Shown here one piece after another: positions 54,846 through 62,671 of a DNA stretch of 64,000 bases. Origin of the DNA: Archangium gephyra (lineage in GTDB: Bacteria; Myxococcota; Myxococcia; Myxococcales; Myxococcaceae); contig QFQP01000002.1 of assembly GCA_003243425.1 (NCBI GenBank), forward strand, positions 186,001 through 250,000, read 5' to 3'. Position 1 is the stretch's first letter; each line of letters opens with the position of its first letter. Under the pieces are notes generated by a model. The model did no database searches, was not told the origin of the DNA, and saw nothing but the letters and a program-made list of their open reading frames with translations. Made by a program: the position numbers and the translations under genes.

Positions 54846-55871
54846 ATGACGCGCACGTTCGACGAAGCCCTCGATGAAGCTGAAGTGGCGCTGGAAGAAG
54901 GCGACCTCGACCTCGCGCTCCGGGCCGTCGACGAAGCGCTGGCTTCGAAACGCGACGATCTGCACGCCCTGGAACTGAAGGGCCACGTGCTCGCGGAACT
55001 CGGTGAGTACGCCCGGGCCGACGCGGTGTTCGAGCGCCTGCTGGCCCGGGAGCCGCGCAACCTGTCGGTTCTGGTGGCCGCTGCAGACGTCAAGATTCGC
55101 GAGCCGTGGGACGACGGGTCGCTGGTGGAGACCGGGTTGGCGTTGCTCGACCGCGCCGCGCCACTGGCGAAAGACGACGAGCTGATGCAGGCCGAGATCG
55201 CGTTTCTGCAGGGGCTGGCGTTCAACCACCTTGGTGAATTCGACGAAGCCCTGAAGCGCTTCGAGAAGGCTGTCTCGCTCGAACCCGAGCACGGAGAAGC
55301 GCAGCTCGAGCGCGCGATTTCGTTGTTCGAGCACGCGCGGCTGCAGGAAGCGAAGAAGGCCTTCGAGCGCGTGATGCGCGACTGGCCCGACGAGCCCTGG
55401 AGCTACCACTACCTGGGCCTCATCGCGGAGCGCCGCAAGGAAGACGCCGAGGTGTGGTTCGCCAAAGCGCGGGAACGTGCGCCGGAGGAGTTTCCGAACA
55501 CGCAGCACCTGAGCGACGAGGAGTTCGACGCAGCCACGCGCGCCGCGATCGATGCCCTGCCGGCGCACGCGAAGCCGCACCTCGAGAACGTGATCATCGA
55601 CGTCGAGCCCTTGCCGAGCGACGACGACCTGAACGAAGGGCTCTCTCCCACCATCCTCGGGGTGTTTCAGGGAACGCCGGTCGACGAGCGGCTCTCGCTC
55701 CACGCCGAGCACCATCAGACCGCGCGCATCGTGCTCTTCCAGAAGAACCTCGAGCGCTTCGCGCGCAATCGTGAAGAGCTGCTCGAGGAGATTCGCATCA
55801 CGGTGCTGCACGAGGTCGGTCACCTGCTCGGGCTCGACGAAGACGAACTCGCAGAGCGCGGGCTGGACTGA
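54846..55871 (+). CDS. TPR-zincin metallopeptidase-family protein
   Basis: 341 residues. TPR helix pairs at about 1-190 (DLDLALRAVDEALA, GEFDEALKRFEKAVSLEPEH). C-terminal domain of about 130 residues of the zincin-like family (PF06262 type) with HEVGHLLGLDEDEL, the HExxH zinc motif plus an extended helix. Most family members are short, isolated domains; here a TPR region is fused in front. No signal peptide, so cytoplasmic. Substrate unknown. Confidence 0.85.
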   Translation: MTRTFDEALDEAEVALEEGDLDLALRAVDEALASKRDDLHALELKGHVLAELGEYARADAVFERLLAREPRNLSVLVAAADVKIREPWDDGSLVETGLALLDRAAPLAKDDELMQAEIAFLQGLAFNHLGEFDEALKRFEKAVSLEPEHGEAQLERAISLFEHARLQEAKKAFERVMRDWPDEPWSYHYLGLIAERRKEDAEVWFAKARERAPEEFPNTQHLSDEEFDAATRAAIDALPAHAKPHLENVIIDVEPLPSDDDLNEGLSPTILGVFQGTPVDERLSLHAEHHQTARIVLFQKNLERFARNREELLEEIRITVLHEVGHLLGLDEDELAERGLD

Positions 55872-55891
55872 GCGGTGCTAGACGCGCTCGC

Positions 55892-55987
55892 GGCGGAGCG
55901 CCCTGCTCTGGTGACAGGCGCGGTCTTCAAAATCGTCGAGCTGGCGCGCGAGCGTCGGTTGGTGGGTTCGATTCCCATGCTCCGCCG
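55892..55987 (+). tRNA. selC: tRNA-Sec (selenocysteine, UCA anticodon)
   Basis: 96 nt. Acceptor stem of 8 bp, GGCGGAGC with GCTCCGCC, discriminator G. D arm CCTG-CTCTGGTGA-CAGG. Anticodon loop CTTCAAA with anticodon TCA at 55927-55929, the same loop as in E. coli selC. A long variable arm (CGAGCTGGCGCGCGAGCGTCGG region, 55937-55958) and the T arm GTGGG-TTCGATT-CCCAT. The 8-bp acceptor, long variable arm and UCA anticodon together are diagnostic. CCA is not encoded. Implies SelA, SelB and SelD and selenoproteins elsewhere in the genome. Confidence 0.92.
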
Positions 55988-56105
55988 AAGTGGCGTTTTC
56001 TGACTGCGGCACGCGTGAAAAACGGTGCCAAATTCGCTTGTCAGATCATCGACTTACATACATTTCGGTGGGCAAGTTACGCTGGAGCGACTATCTTCCG
56101 CCGCC

Positions 56106-56930
56106 GTGAAAGAGCGGTTTCATTCGATCGACGAGAAGACGAAGAAGCTTCGTGAGCAGCTGACGATCAAGCGGCCCGAAGTGCAGGACTTCCTCGACAA
56201 GCTGGAGATGGCCTGGGTGCATCATGATTGCGCCCTGGAAGGCTCCATTTATTCACCCACTGAGCTGACCGCGGCCCTGCACCCCGGCGCTGTAGTGGCC
56301 GAAGCGTCGCTGCTCCCGATCGTCTGGGAGATCCGCAATCACAAGGCGGCCGTCGACTTCATTCGCGAAGAGGCGAAGAGCTCGAAGAAGCACGCTCCGC
56401 TGACGATGACGTTCGTGCGCCGCGTGCACGATCTGCTCTCGGGCAACACGCCCGAAGCGCAGCAGGCGCGCGCCATGGCCGAGCGTCGGGAGCGCACCGA
56501 AAAGGAGCTGCTCAAGGAGCGTGAGAAGGCGGGCTTCCGCAAGGACATCCCGCTCCACAAGACGTACCTGCACGAGATCGCGCAGCCGGCGAAGGTGCAG
56601 CCCGCGCTCGAGAAGCTCCTCGACTGGACTTCTTCGTCGGAGTTCCGCGAGTTCCACCCGATTCTTCAGGGTGCGCGCGTTCAGCACGAGTTCATCAAGA
56701 TCTTCCCGTTCACGGACACGAGCGGAAAGGTCGGCCGCATGCTGACCAACTTCATCCTGCTGCGGAACGGCTACCAGCCGGTGGTGATCGTCTCGGTCGA
56801 TCGCGCGAAGTACTACGAGACCTTCCGCTCGACCTTCACGGGCTTCTCGAACCTGATGATGGATTCGATGGAGAACTCGCTCGACTACGCGTTGAAGTTC
56901 TTCAAGGACCTTCAGCGGTACTACCGGTGA
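56106..56930 (+). CDS. Fic-like protein with degenerate catalytic motif
   Basis: 274 residues from GTG 56106 (VKERFHSIDEKTKK); a longer frame to 56025 is possible but reads poorly. Inhibitory-helix-like motif ALEGSIYSPTEL at about residue 50. The active-site loop HEFIKIFPFTDTSGKVGR (about 195-212) keeps the Fic shape but the catalytic His is Phe, and GNGR is TSGK. The final Arg remains. Normal Fic enzymes add AMP or related groups to a hydroxyl; this one is probably inactive for that and may bind a partner or ligand. Precedes the DHH gene by 6 bases. Confidence 0.8.
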   Translation: MKERFHSIDEKTKKLREQLTIKRPEVQDFLDKLEMAWVHHDCALEGSIYSPTELTAALHPGAVVAEASLLPIVWEIRNHKAAVDFIREEAKSSKKHAPLTMTFVRRVHDLLSGNTPEAQQARAMAERRERTEKELLKEREKAGFRKDIPLHKTYLHEIAQPAKVQPALEKLLDWTSSSEFREFHPILQGARVQHEFIKIFPFTDTSGKVGRMLTNFILLRNGYQPVVIVSVDRAKYYETFRSTFTGFSNLMMDSMENSLDYALKFFKDLQRYYR

Positions 56931-56936
56931 CGTGAC

Positions 56937-57977
56937 GTGGTGCGCGTCTTCCCGGCGAAAGAGAAGATCGCCCGGCTGCGCAAGCTGTTCCGTGGTCGTC
57001 GTCGCGGGCTGATCCTCTCGCACGACAACCCGGATCCCGACTCCATGGCGTCGGCGTGGGCGCTCAAGCACGTGCTGGAGCTGCGCGTCGGTGTGCCGTG
57101 CGACATCGCGTATGGCGGCATCATCGGCCGCGCCGAGAACGCGGCGTTCGTGAAGATCCTCAAGGTGCCGATCAAGCCCATCGACGAGGTGGAGATCGGC
57201 GCCTACGACGTGTTCGCGCTGCTCGACACGCAACAGAACGTGGGGAACCACGCGCTGCCCAACGATCGCATCGCCGACATCGTCATCGACCACCACCCGG
57301 TGCGTGAAGACGACGCCATCAACCCGTTTTCGGACCTCGGCGGTTCGTACGGTGCGACCTCGACGTTGCTCACCGAGTACCTGCGCGCCGCGGCCATCGA
57401 GCCGTCTCCGGAGCTGGCCACCGCGCTGTATTACGGCATCAAGGCCGACACCCGCGACCTCGGCCGGCAGACCGAAGACCCCGACGTCGAGAACTACCTC
57501 TGGTTGTTCCCGCGCATCGACATCGACCTGCTCAAGGAGATCGAGCACCCGCAGCTGCCGGTTCGCTATTTCCGGCTCCTCCACGGCGCCATCGAAAAGG
57601 CGCGCCTGTATTCCGACGCGGTGATCACCGATCTCGGCGACGTGTACTCGCCCGACATGGTGGCGGAGGTGGCCGAGCGGCTGTCGTTCATCGAAGGCCC
57701 GCGCTGGTCGCTCGCGTTCGGCAGCTACCGCAGCCAGCTCTATCTTTCGTTGCGCGTGAGCGATCGCCGTATGAACGCGGGTCGGCTGATCCGTGAGACG
57801 TGCGCGCCGCTCGGTGGTTCGGCCGGCGGGCACGGCAGCATGGCCGGTGCGCGACTGCCGTTGTCGGGCAAGACCGCGCAGCGGGCCGCGTTCAAGCGCG
57901 ACGTCGTCCGGCGCTTCAAAGATGCGTTCGGCGTGCAGGGGCAGCGCGGCACCTCGCTGCTGTCCGACGAGTCGTGA
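56937..57977 (+). CDS. DHH/DHHA1 family phosphoesterase
   Basis: 346 residues, GTG start. Metal-binding motifs GLILSHDNPDPDSMASAWAL, VFALLDTQ, VIDHHPVR and a C-terminal DHHA1 motif GGSAGGHGSMAGARLPL. Architecture of NrnA-type and other small DHH phosphodiesterases that cleave oligoribonucleotides or cyclic-dinucleotide products. The N-terminal basic stretch (KEKIARLRKLFRGRRRG) is extra. Its end overlaps the NifS gene (GTGA). Confidence 0.9.
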   Translation: MVRVFPAKEKIARLRKLFRGRRRGLILSHDNPDPDSMASAWALKHVLELRVGVPCDIAYGGIIGRAENAAFVKILKVPIKPIDEVEIGAYDVFALLDTQQNVGNHALPNDRIADIVIDHHPVREDDAINPFSDLGGSYGATSTLLTEYLRAAAIEPSPELATALYYGIKADTRDLGRQTEDPDVENYLWLFPRIDIDLLKEIEHPQLPVRYFRLLHGAIEKARLYSDAVITDLGDVYSPDMVAEVAERLSFIEGPRWSLAFGSYRSQLYLSLRVSDRRMNAGRLIRETCAPLGGSAGGHGSMAGARLPLSGKTAQRAAFKRDVVRRFKDAFGVQGQRGTSLLSDES

Positions 57978-59086
57978 TCTACCTCGATCACAACGCGGGC
58001 TCTCCGCTGCGGGCTGAGGTCGTCAAGCTGCTGTCGACCGCCTTCGAAGCCGGTGGAAACCCATCGAGCGTTCATCAAGCCGGGCGCGCAGCGCGGCGCC
58101 GGCTCGACGCCGCCCGGGAGTCGGTCGCGCGACGCCTCGGTTGCACGCCGCGGGAGATCGTCTTCACCGGCTCCGGCAGTGAAGGCGCCGCCATCGCCGT
58201 GCTCGGCGCGTTTCGTGCGCGCAAGGACCGCTCGAAGAACCGCGTGGTGACGACGGCGATCGAACACCCGTGCGTCCTGGGCGCGGTCGATCAACTCGAG
58301 CAGGAAGGCGCGGAGGTGCTTCGCGTCGCGCCGGGCGCCGATGGTCGCGTGCCGCTCGAGGCGCTGCTCGAAGCGCTCACGCCGACGACGGCCGTGTGCT
58401 CGGTGCAGTGGGTGAACAACGAGACGGGCGTGATTCAGCCGGCTCCAGAGCTCGCGCGCGCGTGTGCGCAACGAGGCATCGTCTTCCACTGCGACGCGGT
58501 GCAGGCGTTCGGAAAGCTCGACGCTTCGCTGCGTGAGGTCCCCGCCGATCTGCTCTCGCTCTCCGCGCACAAGCTCGGCGGGCCGGCGGGCGTCGGCGTG
58601 CTCTACAACCGTCGCGGGGTCAACGTGGCCGGTGTGACGCCCGGTCATCAGGAAAACGGCCGTCGGGGTGGCACGCAGTCGGTGGCCTTCGCCGAAGCCA
58701 TGGCGCTCTCGTTGTCGCTGTCGATTCCCGACGAGAAGGTCGGCGCGGTCCGTGACGAGTTGGAGGCGAAGGTGCGCGCGGCGCTGCCAGACGTGCAGGT
58801 CAACGGCACGGCCGCTCGCGTGGGGAACACCAGCAACCTGTGGTTCCCCGGGGTCGACGGCGAAGCGCTGCTCATCGCGCTCGATCTCGAAGGCATCTGC
58901 GTTTCGACCGGTGCGGCGTGCGCGTCGGGCTCCCTGTCGCCCTCGCACGTACTGCTGGCGATGGGGCGCACCTCGACGCAGGCCCACAGCTCACTCCGGT
59001 TCTCGCTCGGCTCCGAGACGACCGCCGCGCAGCTCGATCACGTCGTCGCCGCCCTCACCCGCCTCGTTCCTGCGAACCGCACATGA
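57974..59086 (+). CDS. Cysteine desulfurase (NifS/IscS-like, class V aminotransferase)
   Basis: 370 residues from GTG 57974. Opens VIYLDHNAGSPLRAEVV, with the conserved His/Asn, NPSSVH, the PLP-Lys in SAHKLGGPAGVG at about residue 204, and the active-site Cys in STGAACASGSLSPSHVL. Group I type. It releases sulfur from Cys for Fe-S clusters or tRNA thiolation (or selenium in some families). Shorter than IscS and without a scaffold gene nearby. Overlaps the DHH gene before and the lipoprotein after. Confidence 0.9.
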   Translation: MIYLDHNAGSPLRAEVVKLLSTAFEAGGNPSSVHQAGRAARRRLDAARESVARRLGCTPREIVFTGSGSEGAAIAVLGAFRARKDRSKNRVVTTAIEHPCVLGAVDQLEQEGAEVLRVAPGADGRVPLEALLEALTPTTAVCSVQWVNNETGVIQPAPELARACAQRGIVFHCDAVQAFGKLDASLREVPADLLSLSAHKLGGPAGVGVLYNRRGVNVAGVTPGHQENGRRGGTQSVAFAEAMALSLSLSIPDEKVGAVRDELEAKVRAALPDVQVNGTAARVGNTSNLWFPGVDGEALLIALDLEGICVSTGAACASGSLSPSHVLLAMGRTSTQAHSSLRFSLGSETTAAQLDHVVAALTRLVPANRT

Positions 59087-59637
59087 GAATCACTGCGCTG
59101 CTGATGCTCGCGTCACTGTCTGCGTGCGGGCCCACCACGTATCGGGAGTTCTGCAACGAAGAGGCAAAGGCGACGTGCACCACCGCCTTCACGTGTGACC
59201 GCGAGAGCGCCGAGACCAGCTGGAAAGATCTTCAGGGCTGCGTCGACGACCTGGCGAACTCGGGGAGCTGTCGCGAGGCGGGCGCGAAGAGCTGTTACCT
59301 CGAGCCGGGTCTGACCAGCCGCTGCCTGGACGACCTCGAGAAGCTGACCTGTGAGCAGCAGAACACACGCCCTGAATCGTGCGCCGCAGTGGTGTGCGTC
59401 GACGACCGCAAGGTCCGCTGTCAGAGCGCCGAAATCACCTTCCCCTCCGGTGGCTGCCGACGCGTGCGAAGCCAGTGCAGCGACGGCGCCGAATACCGCA
59501 TCGAATGTGACGGTGCGAAGTGCACCTGTCACCGCGGCGACGACGAAGGTCGCGACTTCGATCGGGGAACGTTCTGCGAAGACGACGCAACGGCGCAAGA
59601 CCGGGCGTTCGCGTCGCGCTGCACGTACGCGTTCTGA
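59083..59637 (+). CDS. Cys-rich small lipoprotein
   Basis: 184 residues from ATG 59083, which overlaps the desulfurase stop as ATGA. Lipobox LSACGP at about residue 15. About twenty Cys in the mature part (FCNEEAKATCTTAFTC, ESCAAVVCVDDRKVRC), so strongly disulfide-bonded if exported. The placement directly behind a Cys desulfurase looks fortuitous, but the overlap suggests co-translation. No family recognised. Convergent with the kinase gene, 1 base between the ends. Confidence 0.8.
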   Translation: MRITALLMLASLSACGPTTYREFCNEEAKATCTTAFTCDRESAETSWKDLQGCVDDLANSGSCREAGAKSCYLEPGLTSRCLDDLEKLTCEQQNTRPESCAAVVCVDDRKVRCQSAEITFPSGGCRRVRSQCSDGAEYRIECDGAKCTCHRGDDEGRDFDRGTFCEDDATAQDRAFASRCTYAF

Positions 59638-59638
59638 A

Positions 59639-60538
59639 TCAGTCGCTGGTGCCGAACAACCCGCGCACCACGGCCGAGATCGCCAGCGGCGTACCGACCC
59701 GCTCGTCGTAGAGCGGCGCGATCTCGTCGGCGAACTCGCGCGCCGTGCGAAACCGCATGGCCGGGTCGGGGTCGAAGGCGCGCGCGATGAGGCCCTCGAC
59801 GATCGCCGGTACGTCGGGCCGCAGCTCGCGAACCGGCGTGTAGTGCGAGAGCTTGATCGCAGAGAACACCTCTTGCGACGTCTTGCCGAGGAACGGTCGC
59901 TGCAGCGTCAGCAGCTCGTACAAGGTCACGCCGACCGCCCAGAGATCGATGGTCGGATCGAGGTGGCCACTGACCGCTTCGGGCGACAGGTAGTACGGCT
60001 TGCCCATCACCTGGTCAGGACCTACTTCAATGAGTGATCGCGCGACGCCGAAGTCACCCAGCACCAGCTCGCCGGTGCGCGAGACGAAAAAGTTCGACGG
60101 TGAAACGTCACAGTGAATGATGCCCAGCGGCCGGCCATCGGGCCCCTTCGCGTGATGGGCGTAGTCGAGCGCCTCGAGCAGCGCACGCGCCAGATAGAGC
60201 GCGAAGTCGATGGGCCACGGCACCTTCTTCTGTTTGCAGCGCTTGATGATCTGCGCGACGTCGCGACCGTCGATGAAGTCCATCACGATGAAGATCGACT
60301 CGTCGTCACGCCCCACGTCGAGCACCTGCACGATGTTGGGGTGATGCAGGTGCTGGGAAAGTTCGGCTTCGGCGGTGAAGAGCCGCACCGCTTCTTCATC
60401 TTTGCGCAGCGAAGGCAGCAGGCGCTTGAGCGCGAGCTGGCGACCGTCGAAACGGCCGCCGTTGGCGCGAACGCGGAACACCTCCGCCATGCCGCCTTTG
60501 CCCAGGAGTCTGAGGATCTCGTAGTTGCCGGTGGCCAC
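59639..60538 (-). CDS. Serine/threonine protein kinase, non-RD type
   Basis: 299 residues, GTG start 3 bases past the TPR gene stop. The kinase domain fills the protein: GKGGMAEVF (P-loop), LALKRLLP (Lys), IIHCDVSPSNFF (catalytic loop with HCD for the usual HRD), GDFGVARS (DFG), YYLSPEAVSG (SPE for APE), and DLWAVGVTLYELL. Short C-terminal tail and no membrane helix. Catalytic Asp and Asn are present, so activity is likely, but loss of the Arg suggests it does not need activation-loop phosphorylation. Co-transcribed with the TPR protein upstream. Confidence 0.88.
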   Translation of the reverse strand: MATGNYEILRLLGKGGMAEVFRVRANGGRFDGRQLALKRLLPSLRKDEEAVRLFTAEAELSQHLHHPNIVQVLDVGRDDESIFIVMDFIDGRDVAQIIKRCKQKKVPWPIDFALYLARALLEALDYAHHAKGPDGRPLGIIHCDVSPSNFFVSRTGELVLGDFGVARSLIEVGPDQVMGKPYYLSPEAVSGHLDPTIDLWAVGVTLYELLTLQRPFLGKTSQEVFSAIKLSHYTPVRELRPDVPAIVEGLIARAFDPDPAMRFRTAREFADEIAPLYDERVGTPLAISAVVRGLFGTSD

Positions 60539-60541
60539 GCG

Positions 60542-61456
60542 TCACTTGTTCTTGCGACGCGCCTGCACGAGCGCTTCTGCCGTCAGCCGCTTGAACTCGA
60601 TGTTCTCGCGGAGCGGTTCGAGATCGAGATCGCCCTGCAACGAGTCGACGTAGGCCGCGGCGCCGCCGAGCTTCACCGTCGTGCGCAGCGCAGCCACGGC
60701 CTCCGCCTGACGATCGAGCGCCACGAAGGCGCACGCGCGGTTGTAGTGAATCTGCGCGAGCTGCCCCGGTGAAGCGCGGCGGTTCTGCGCGATGCTCAGC
60801 GCCTTGTCGAGGTACGGCAACGCCTGCTGCGCGTGCTTCAACTTCACCTCGGTCACGCCGTAGCCCATGAACGCCTCCCAGCGCGTCTCGTCGAGCTCCA
60901 TCGCCTGACGGAACTTCTCGCGCGCCGGTGGGATCTTCTGGTCCTGGAGGAAGCGGTTCCCCTCGCTCAGAGCTTCAGCGGCGAGCTGCGCGATGTCGGC
61001 CTTCGACAGCTTCTGCGCGAGCGCGCCCGCTGACGACGTGCCACCCAGAAACCGCTCCTTCTCTTCGAACGAGGCGGGCCGGAAGTGCAACTGCCCGCGA
61101 TCGAGCGCCGGTGACGAACAGCCGGGTTCCAGCCGCACGTAACCGGCCACAGACTCGTCGTGAAACACACCCAGCATCGGGTACGTCTTCATGGCCGAGC
61201 AGTTCGGCGTGTCTTCCTGGCAGACCACGACGGTGCCCGTGAAGGTGGTGCCTTCCAGCGTGCCTTGAATCACGACCGCTTCGGGAGCGAAGGGGCACTG
61301 CGCCACCGAGCGCACCTTGCCGGACACCTTGCCGTCGACGGTCGAGAACTCGATGAGGCCCAGCTCGCCCACCGAATAGAGACCCGTCAGAACGGGTGTG
61401 GGAGCGGCCGACGCCAGAGTGGAAAGCAGCGCCAGTGCCGCGAACGGGAGCTTCAT
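60542..61456 (-). CDS. Exported TPR protein upstream of the kinase
   Basis: 304 residues with a signal peptide (MKLPFAALALLSTLASA). First half (about 20-120) is a beta domain with two Cys pairs (SVAQCPFAP, VVVCQEDTPNC). Second half is TPR helices (about 155-285, EALSEGNRFLQDQKIPPARE, AFVALDRQAEAVAALRTTVK). No lipobox. It ends 3 bases before the kinase start, so it is probably its partner or a component whose state the kinase senses, but the kinase is cytoplasmic and this is exported. Confidence 0.75.
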   Translation of the reverse strand: MKLPFAALALLSTLASAAPTPVLTGLYSVGELGLIEFSTVDGKVSGKVRSVAQCPFAPEAVVIQGTLEGTTFTGTVVVCQEDTPNCSAMKTYPMLGVFHDESVAGYVRLEPGCSSPALDRGQLHFRPASFEEKERFLGGTSSAGALAQKLSKADIAQLAAEALSEGNRFLQDQKIPPAREKFRQAMELDETRWEAFMGYGVTEVKLKHAQQALPYLDKALSIAQNRRASPGQLAQIHYNRACAFVALDRQAEAVAALRTTVKLGGAAAYVDSLQGDLDLEPLRENIEFKRLTAEALVQARRKNK

Positions 61457-61479
61457 TTTCGGAACACCAAGTTAGCACC

Positions 61480-61507
61480 TTGAAACGCGAAGGCCGCTGC
61501 TTATGAT
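61480..61507 (+). promoter_or_regulatory. Near-consensus sigma-70 promoter of 6S RNA
   Basis: TTGAAA (61480-61485), 16-base spacer, TATGAT (61502-61507). Start expected about 61514, some 20 bases before the conserved 6S core. One of the best matches to the consensus in the window. Confidence 0.7.
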
Positions 61508-61532
61508 CCCTTCACCAAAGGAGACTTTCGAA

Positions 61533-61726
61533 GTTGTTCCCTGCAGTGCTCGTGATGCGCGACTGATGCTCGAACCGATACAAAATAAACGGGGGTCGTC
61601 TCGTCCCGACCTGGTGCATGCCTTCCTCGCAAGAGAGAAGGACGCCGACGGAAAGGCAGATTGCTCCCACCTGAACCGATTCGGTTCAGCGTAAGTCGGG
61701 TCACACGGCACACGGTGGGGAACGTT
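61533..61726 (+). ncRNA. ssrS: 6S RNA (ssrS)
   Basis: The ends pair to form the closing stem: GTTCCCTGCAGTG (from 61536) with CACACGGTGGGGAAC (to about 61723). Between them are the 6S segments GGGGTCGTCTCGTCCCGACC, TGCTCCCACCTGAACCG, GGTTCAGCGTAAGTCGGGTC and a purine-rich bulge that mimics an open promoter. About 190 nt. It binds sigma-70 RNA polymerase. The gene for 5-formyltetrahydrofolate cyclo-ligase follows directly, the classic ssrS neighbour. Confidence 0.88.
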
Positions 61727-61738
61727 TTCTCGGACAAG

Positions 61739-62293
61739 GTGGCGCAACGGAGGGAAGCGGAAGGTCGGCGGCGCAGCCTGAGTCCCGAAGTGGTTGAACG
61801 GTGGGGCGGCGAGGTGCAACGGCATCTCGCCGCCCTTCCTCTTTTCACCGGCGCTCGCGCCGTCGCCGCGTACGACGCCCAGAAGTTCGAAGTGCCGCTG
61901 GCTGCGCTGGTCGCTGCACTCGAAGCGCGTGGTGTCCACGTGGTCTTCCCACGGCTCGAGCGGGGCTCGCGGGTGCTGCGGTTTCACCGGCCCTCCGCAT
62001 GGCGGACCGGGCCACTCTCGCTGCGCGAGCCGTCACCTGATTCCCCGGAGGTCGCGCCGACGGACATCGATGTGTGGCTCGTTCCCGGTGTCGCCTTCAC
62101 GCGCGACGGGCGTCGGCTCGGCCGCGGGGGCGGGTACTACGACACCACGCTCGAGCGACGCCGTGCCGACGCAACGTTGATCGGCGTCGCCTTCGAAGTG
62201 AGCGTGCTCCACGACATCGCTGTGGAAGCGCACGATGTCCGCATGCACCGCATCGCCACCGAGCGCGGCGTGTTCAGCTGCGACCCGGGGTGA
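61739..62293 (+). CDS. 5-formyltetrahydrofolate cyclo-ligase
   Basis: 184 residues from GTG 61739, about 13 bases after the 6S RNA; an upstream open frame from 61661 is the RNA. Contains YDAQKFEVPL, VVFPRLERGSRVLRFHRP, and the signature GRGGGYYDTTLERRRAD with the basic residue for ATP/formyl-folate binding. It turns 5-formyl-THF to 5,10-methenyl-THF. Typical length. Linked to ssrS as in many bacteria. Confidence 0.93.
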   Translation: MAQRREAEGRRRSLSPEVVERWGGEVQRHLAALPLFTGARAVAAYDAQKFEVPLAALVAALEARGVHVVFPRLERGSRVLRFHRPSAWRTGPLSLREPSPDSPEVAPTDIDVWLVPGVAFTRDGRRLGRGGGYYDTTLERRRADATLIGVAFEVSVLHDIAVEAHDVRMHRIATERGVFSCDPG

Positions 62294-62368
62294 CTCCATC
62301 GCGACCCGCGCTCGAAAGTCGGGTCGAAGTCGTGGCGGCGCGATTTCATCGTCGTCACAGAATTGCTC

Positions 62369-62671
62369 ATGGGCGAAGAACGCCGTCAGCACCCGCGCAT
62401 CGAGTGCCGTTTCCCTGCATCAGCCTATGGCCCGCGCGGCCCGATTCGAGGCACGTGCACCAACATCTCCGTCGGCGGCTTGTTTCTCGAGGGCGTGGTG
62501 ATCAGTCAGGAATCAGTGACCGCGGTGGTGACGGTGGAGTTCCCGACCGGGGCCCTGTCGTTTCATGCGCAGGTGCGACGCGTGTCGTTGACGCCGCGAG
62601 GCACGGGCTTTCAGTTCCTGCGTCTCGAGCCGCAGCACGTGGCGGCGCTGCAGAAATACACGACGAAGTGA
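62369..62671 (+). CDS. PilZ domain protein
   Basis: 100 residues from ATG 62369. Nearly all one PilZ domain: RRQHPR (RxxxR-type basic motif, near residue 5), NISVGGLFLEG (the N/DxSxxG motif), and barrel strands TAVVTVEFPTGALSFHAQV and GFQFLRLE. It should bind cyclic-di-GMP, a signal widely used in motility and development of myxobacteria. No output domain. The stop is adjacent to the stop of the convergent lipoprotein. Confidence 0.9.
   Translation: MGEERRQHPRIECRFPASAYGPRGPIRGTCTNISVGGLFLEGVVISQESVTAVVTVEFPTGALSFHAQVRRVSLTPRGTGFQFLRLEPQHVAALQKYTTK

Noticed and set aside
55872..56105. Coding start of the Fic-like gene at 56025
   Set aside because: No Shine-Dalgarno and a composition unlike the body; GTG 56106 opens the region that reads as conserved protein.
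57800..57973. Upstream extension of the cysteine desulfurase frame
   Set aside because: It lies in the DHH gene and reads Arg-rich; the class V start VIYLDHNAG is at 57974.
61661..61738. Coding extension of the folate cyclo-ligase
   Set aside because: This stretch is the 3' part of the 6S RNA, whose paired ends are clear.
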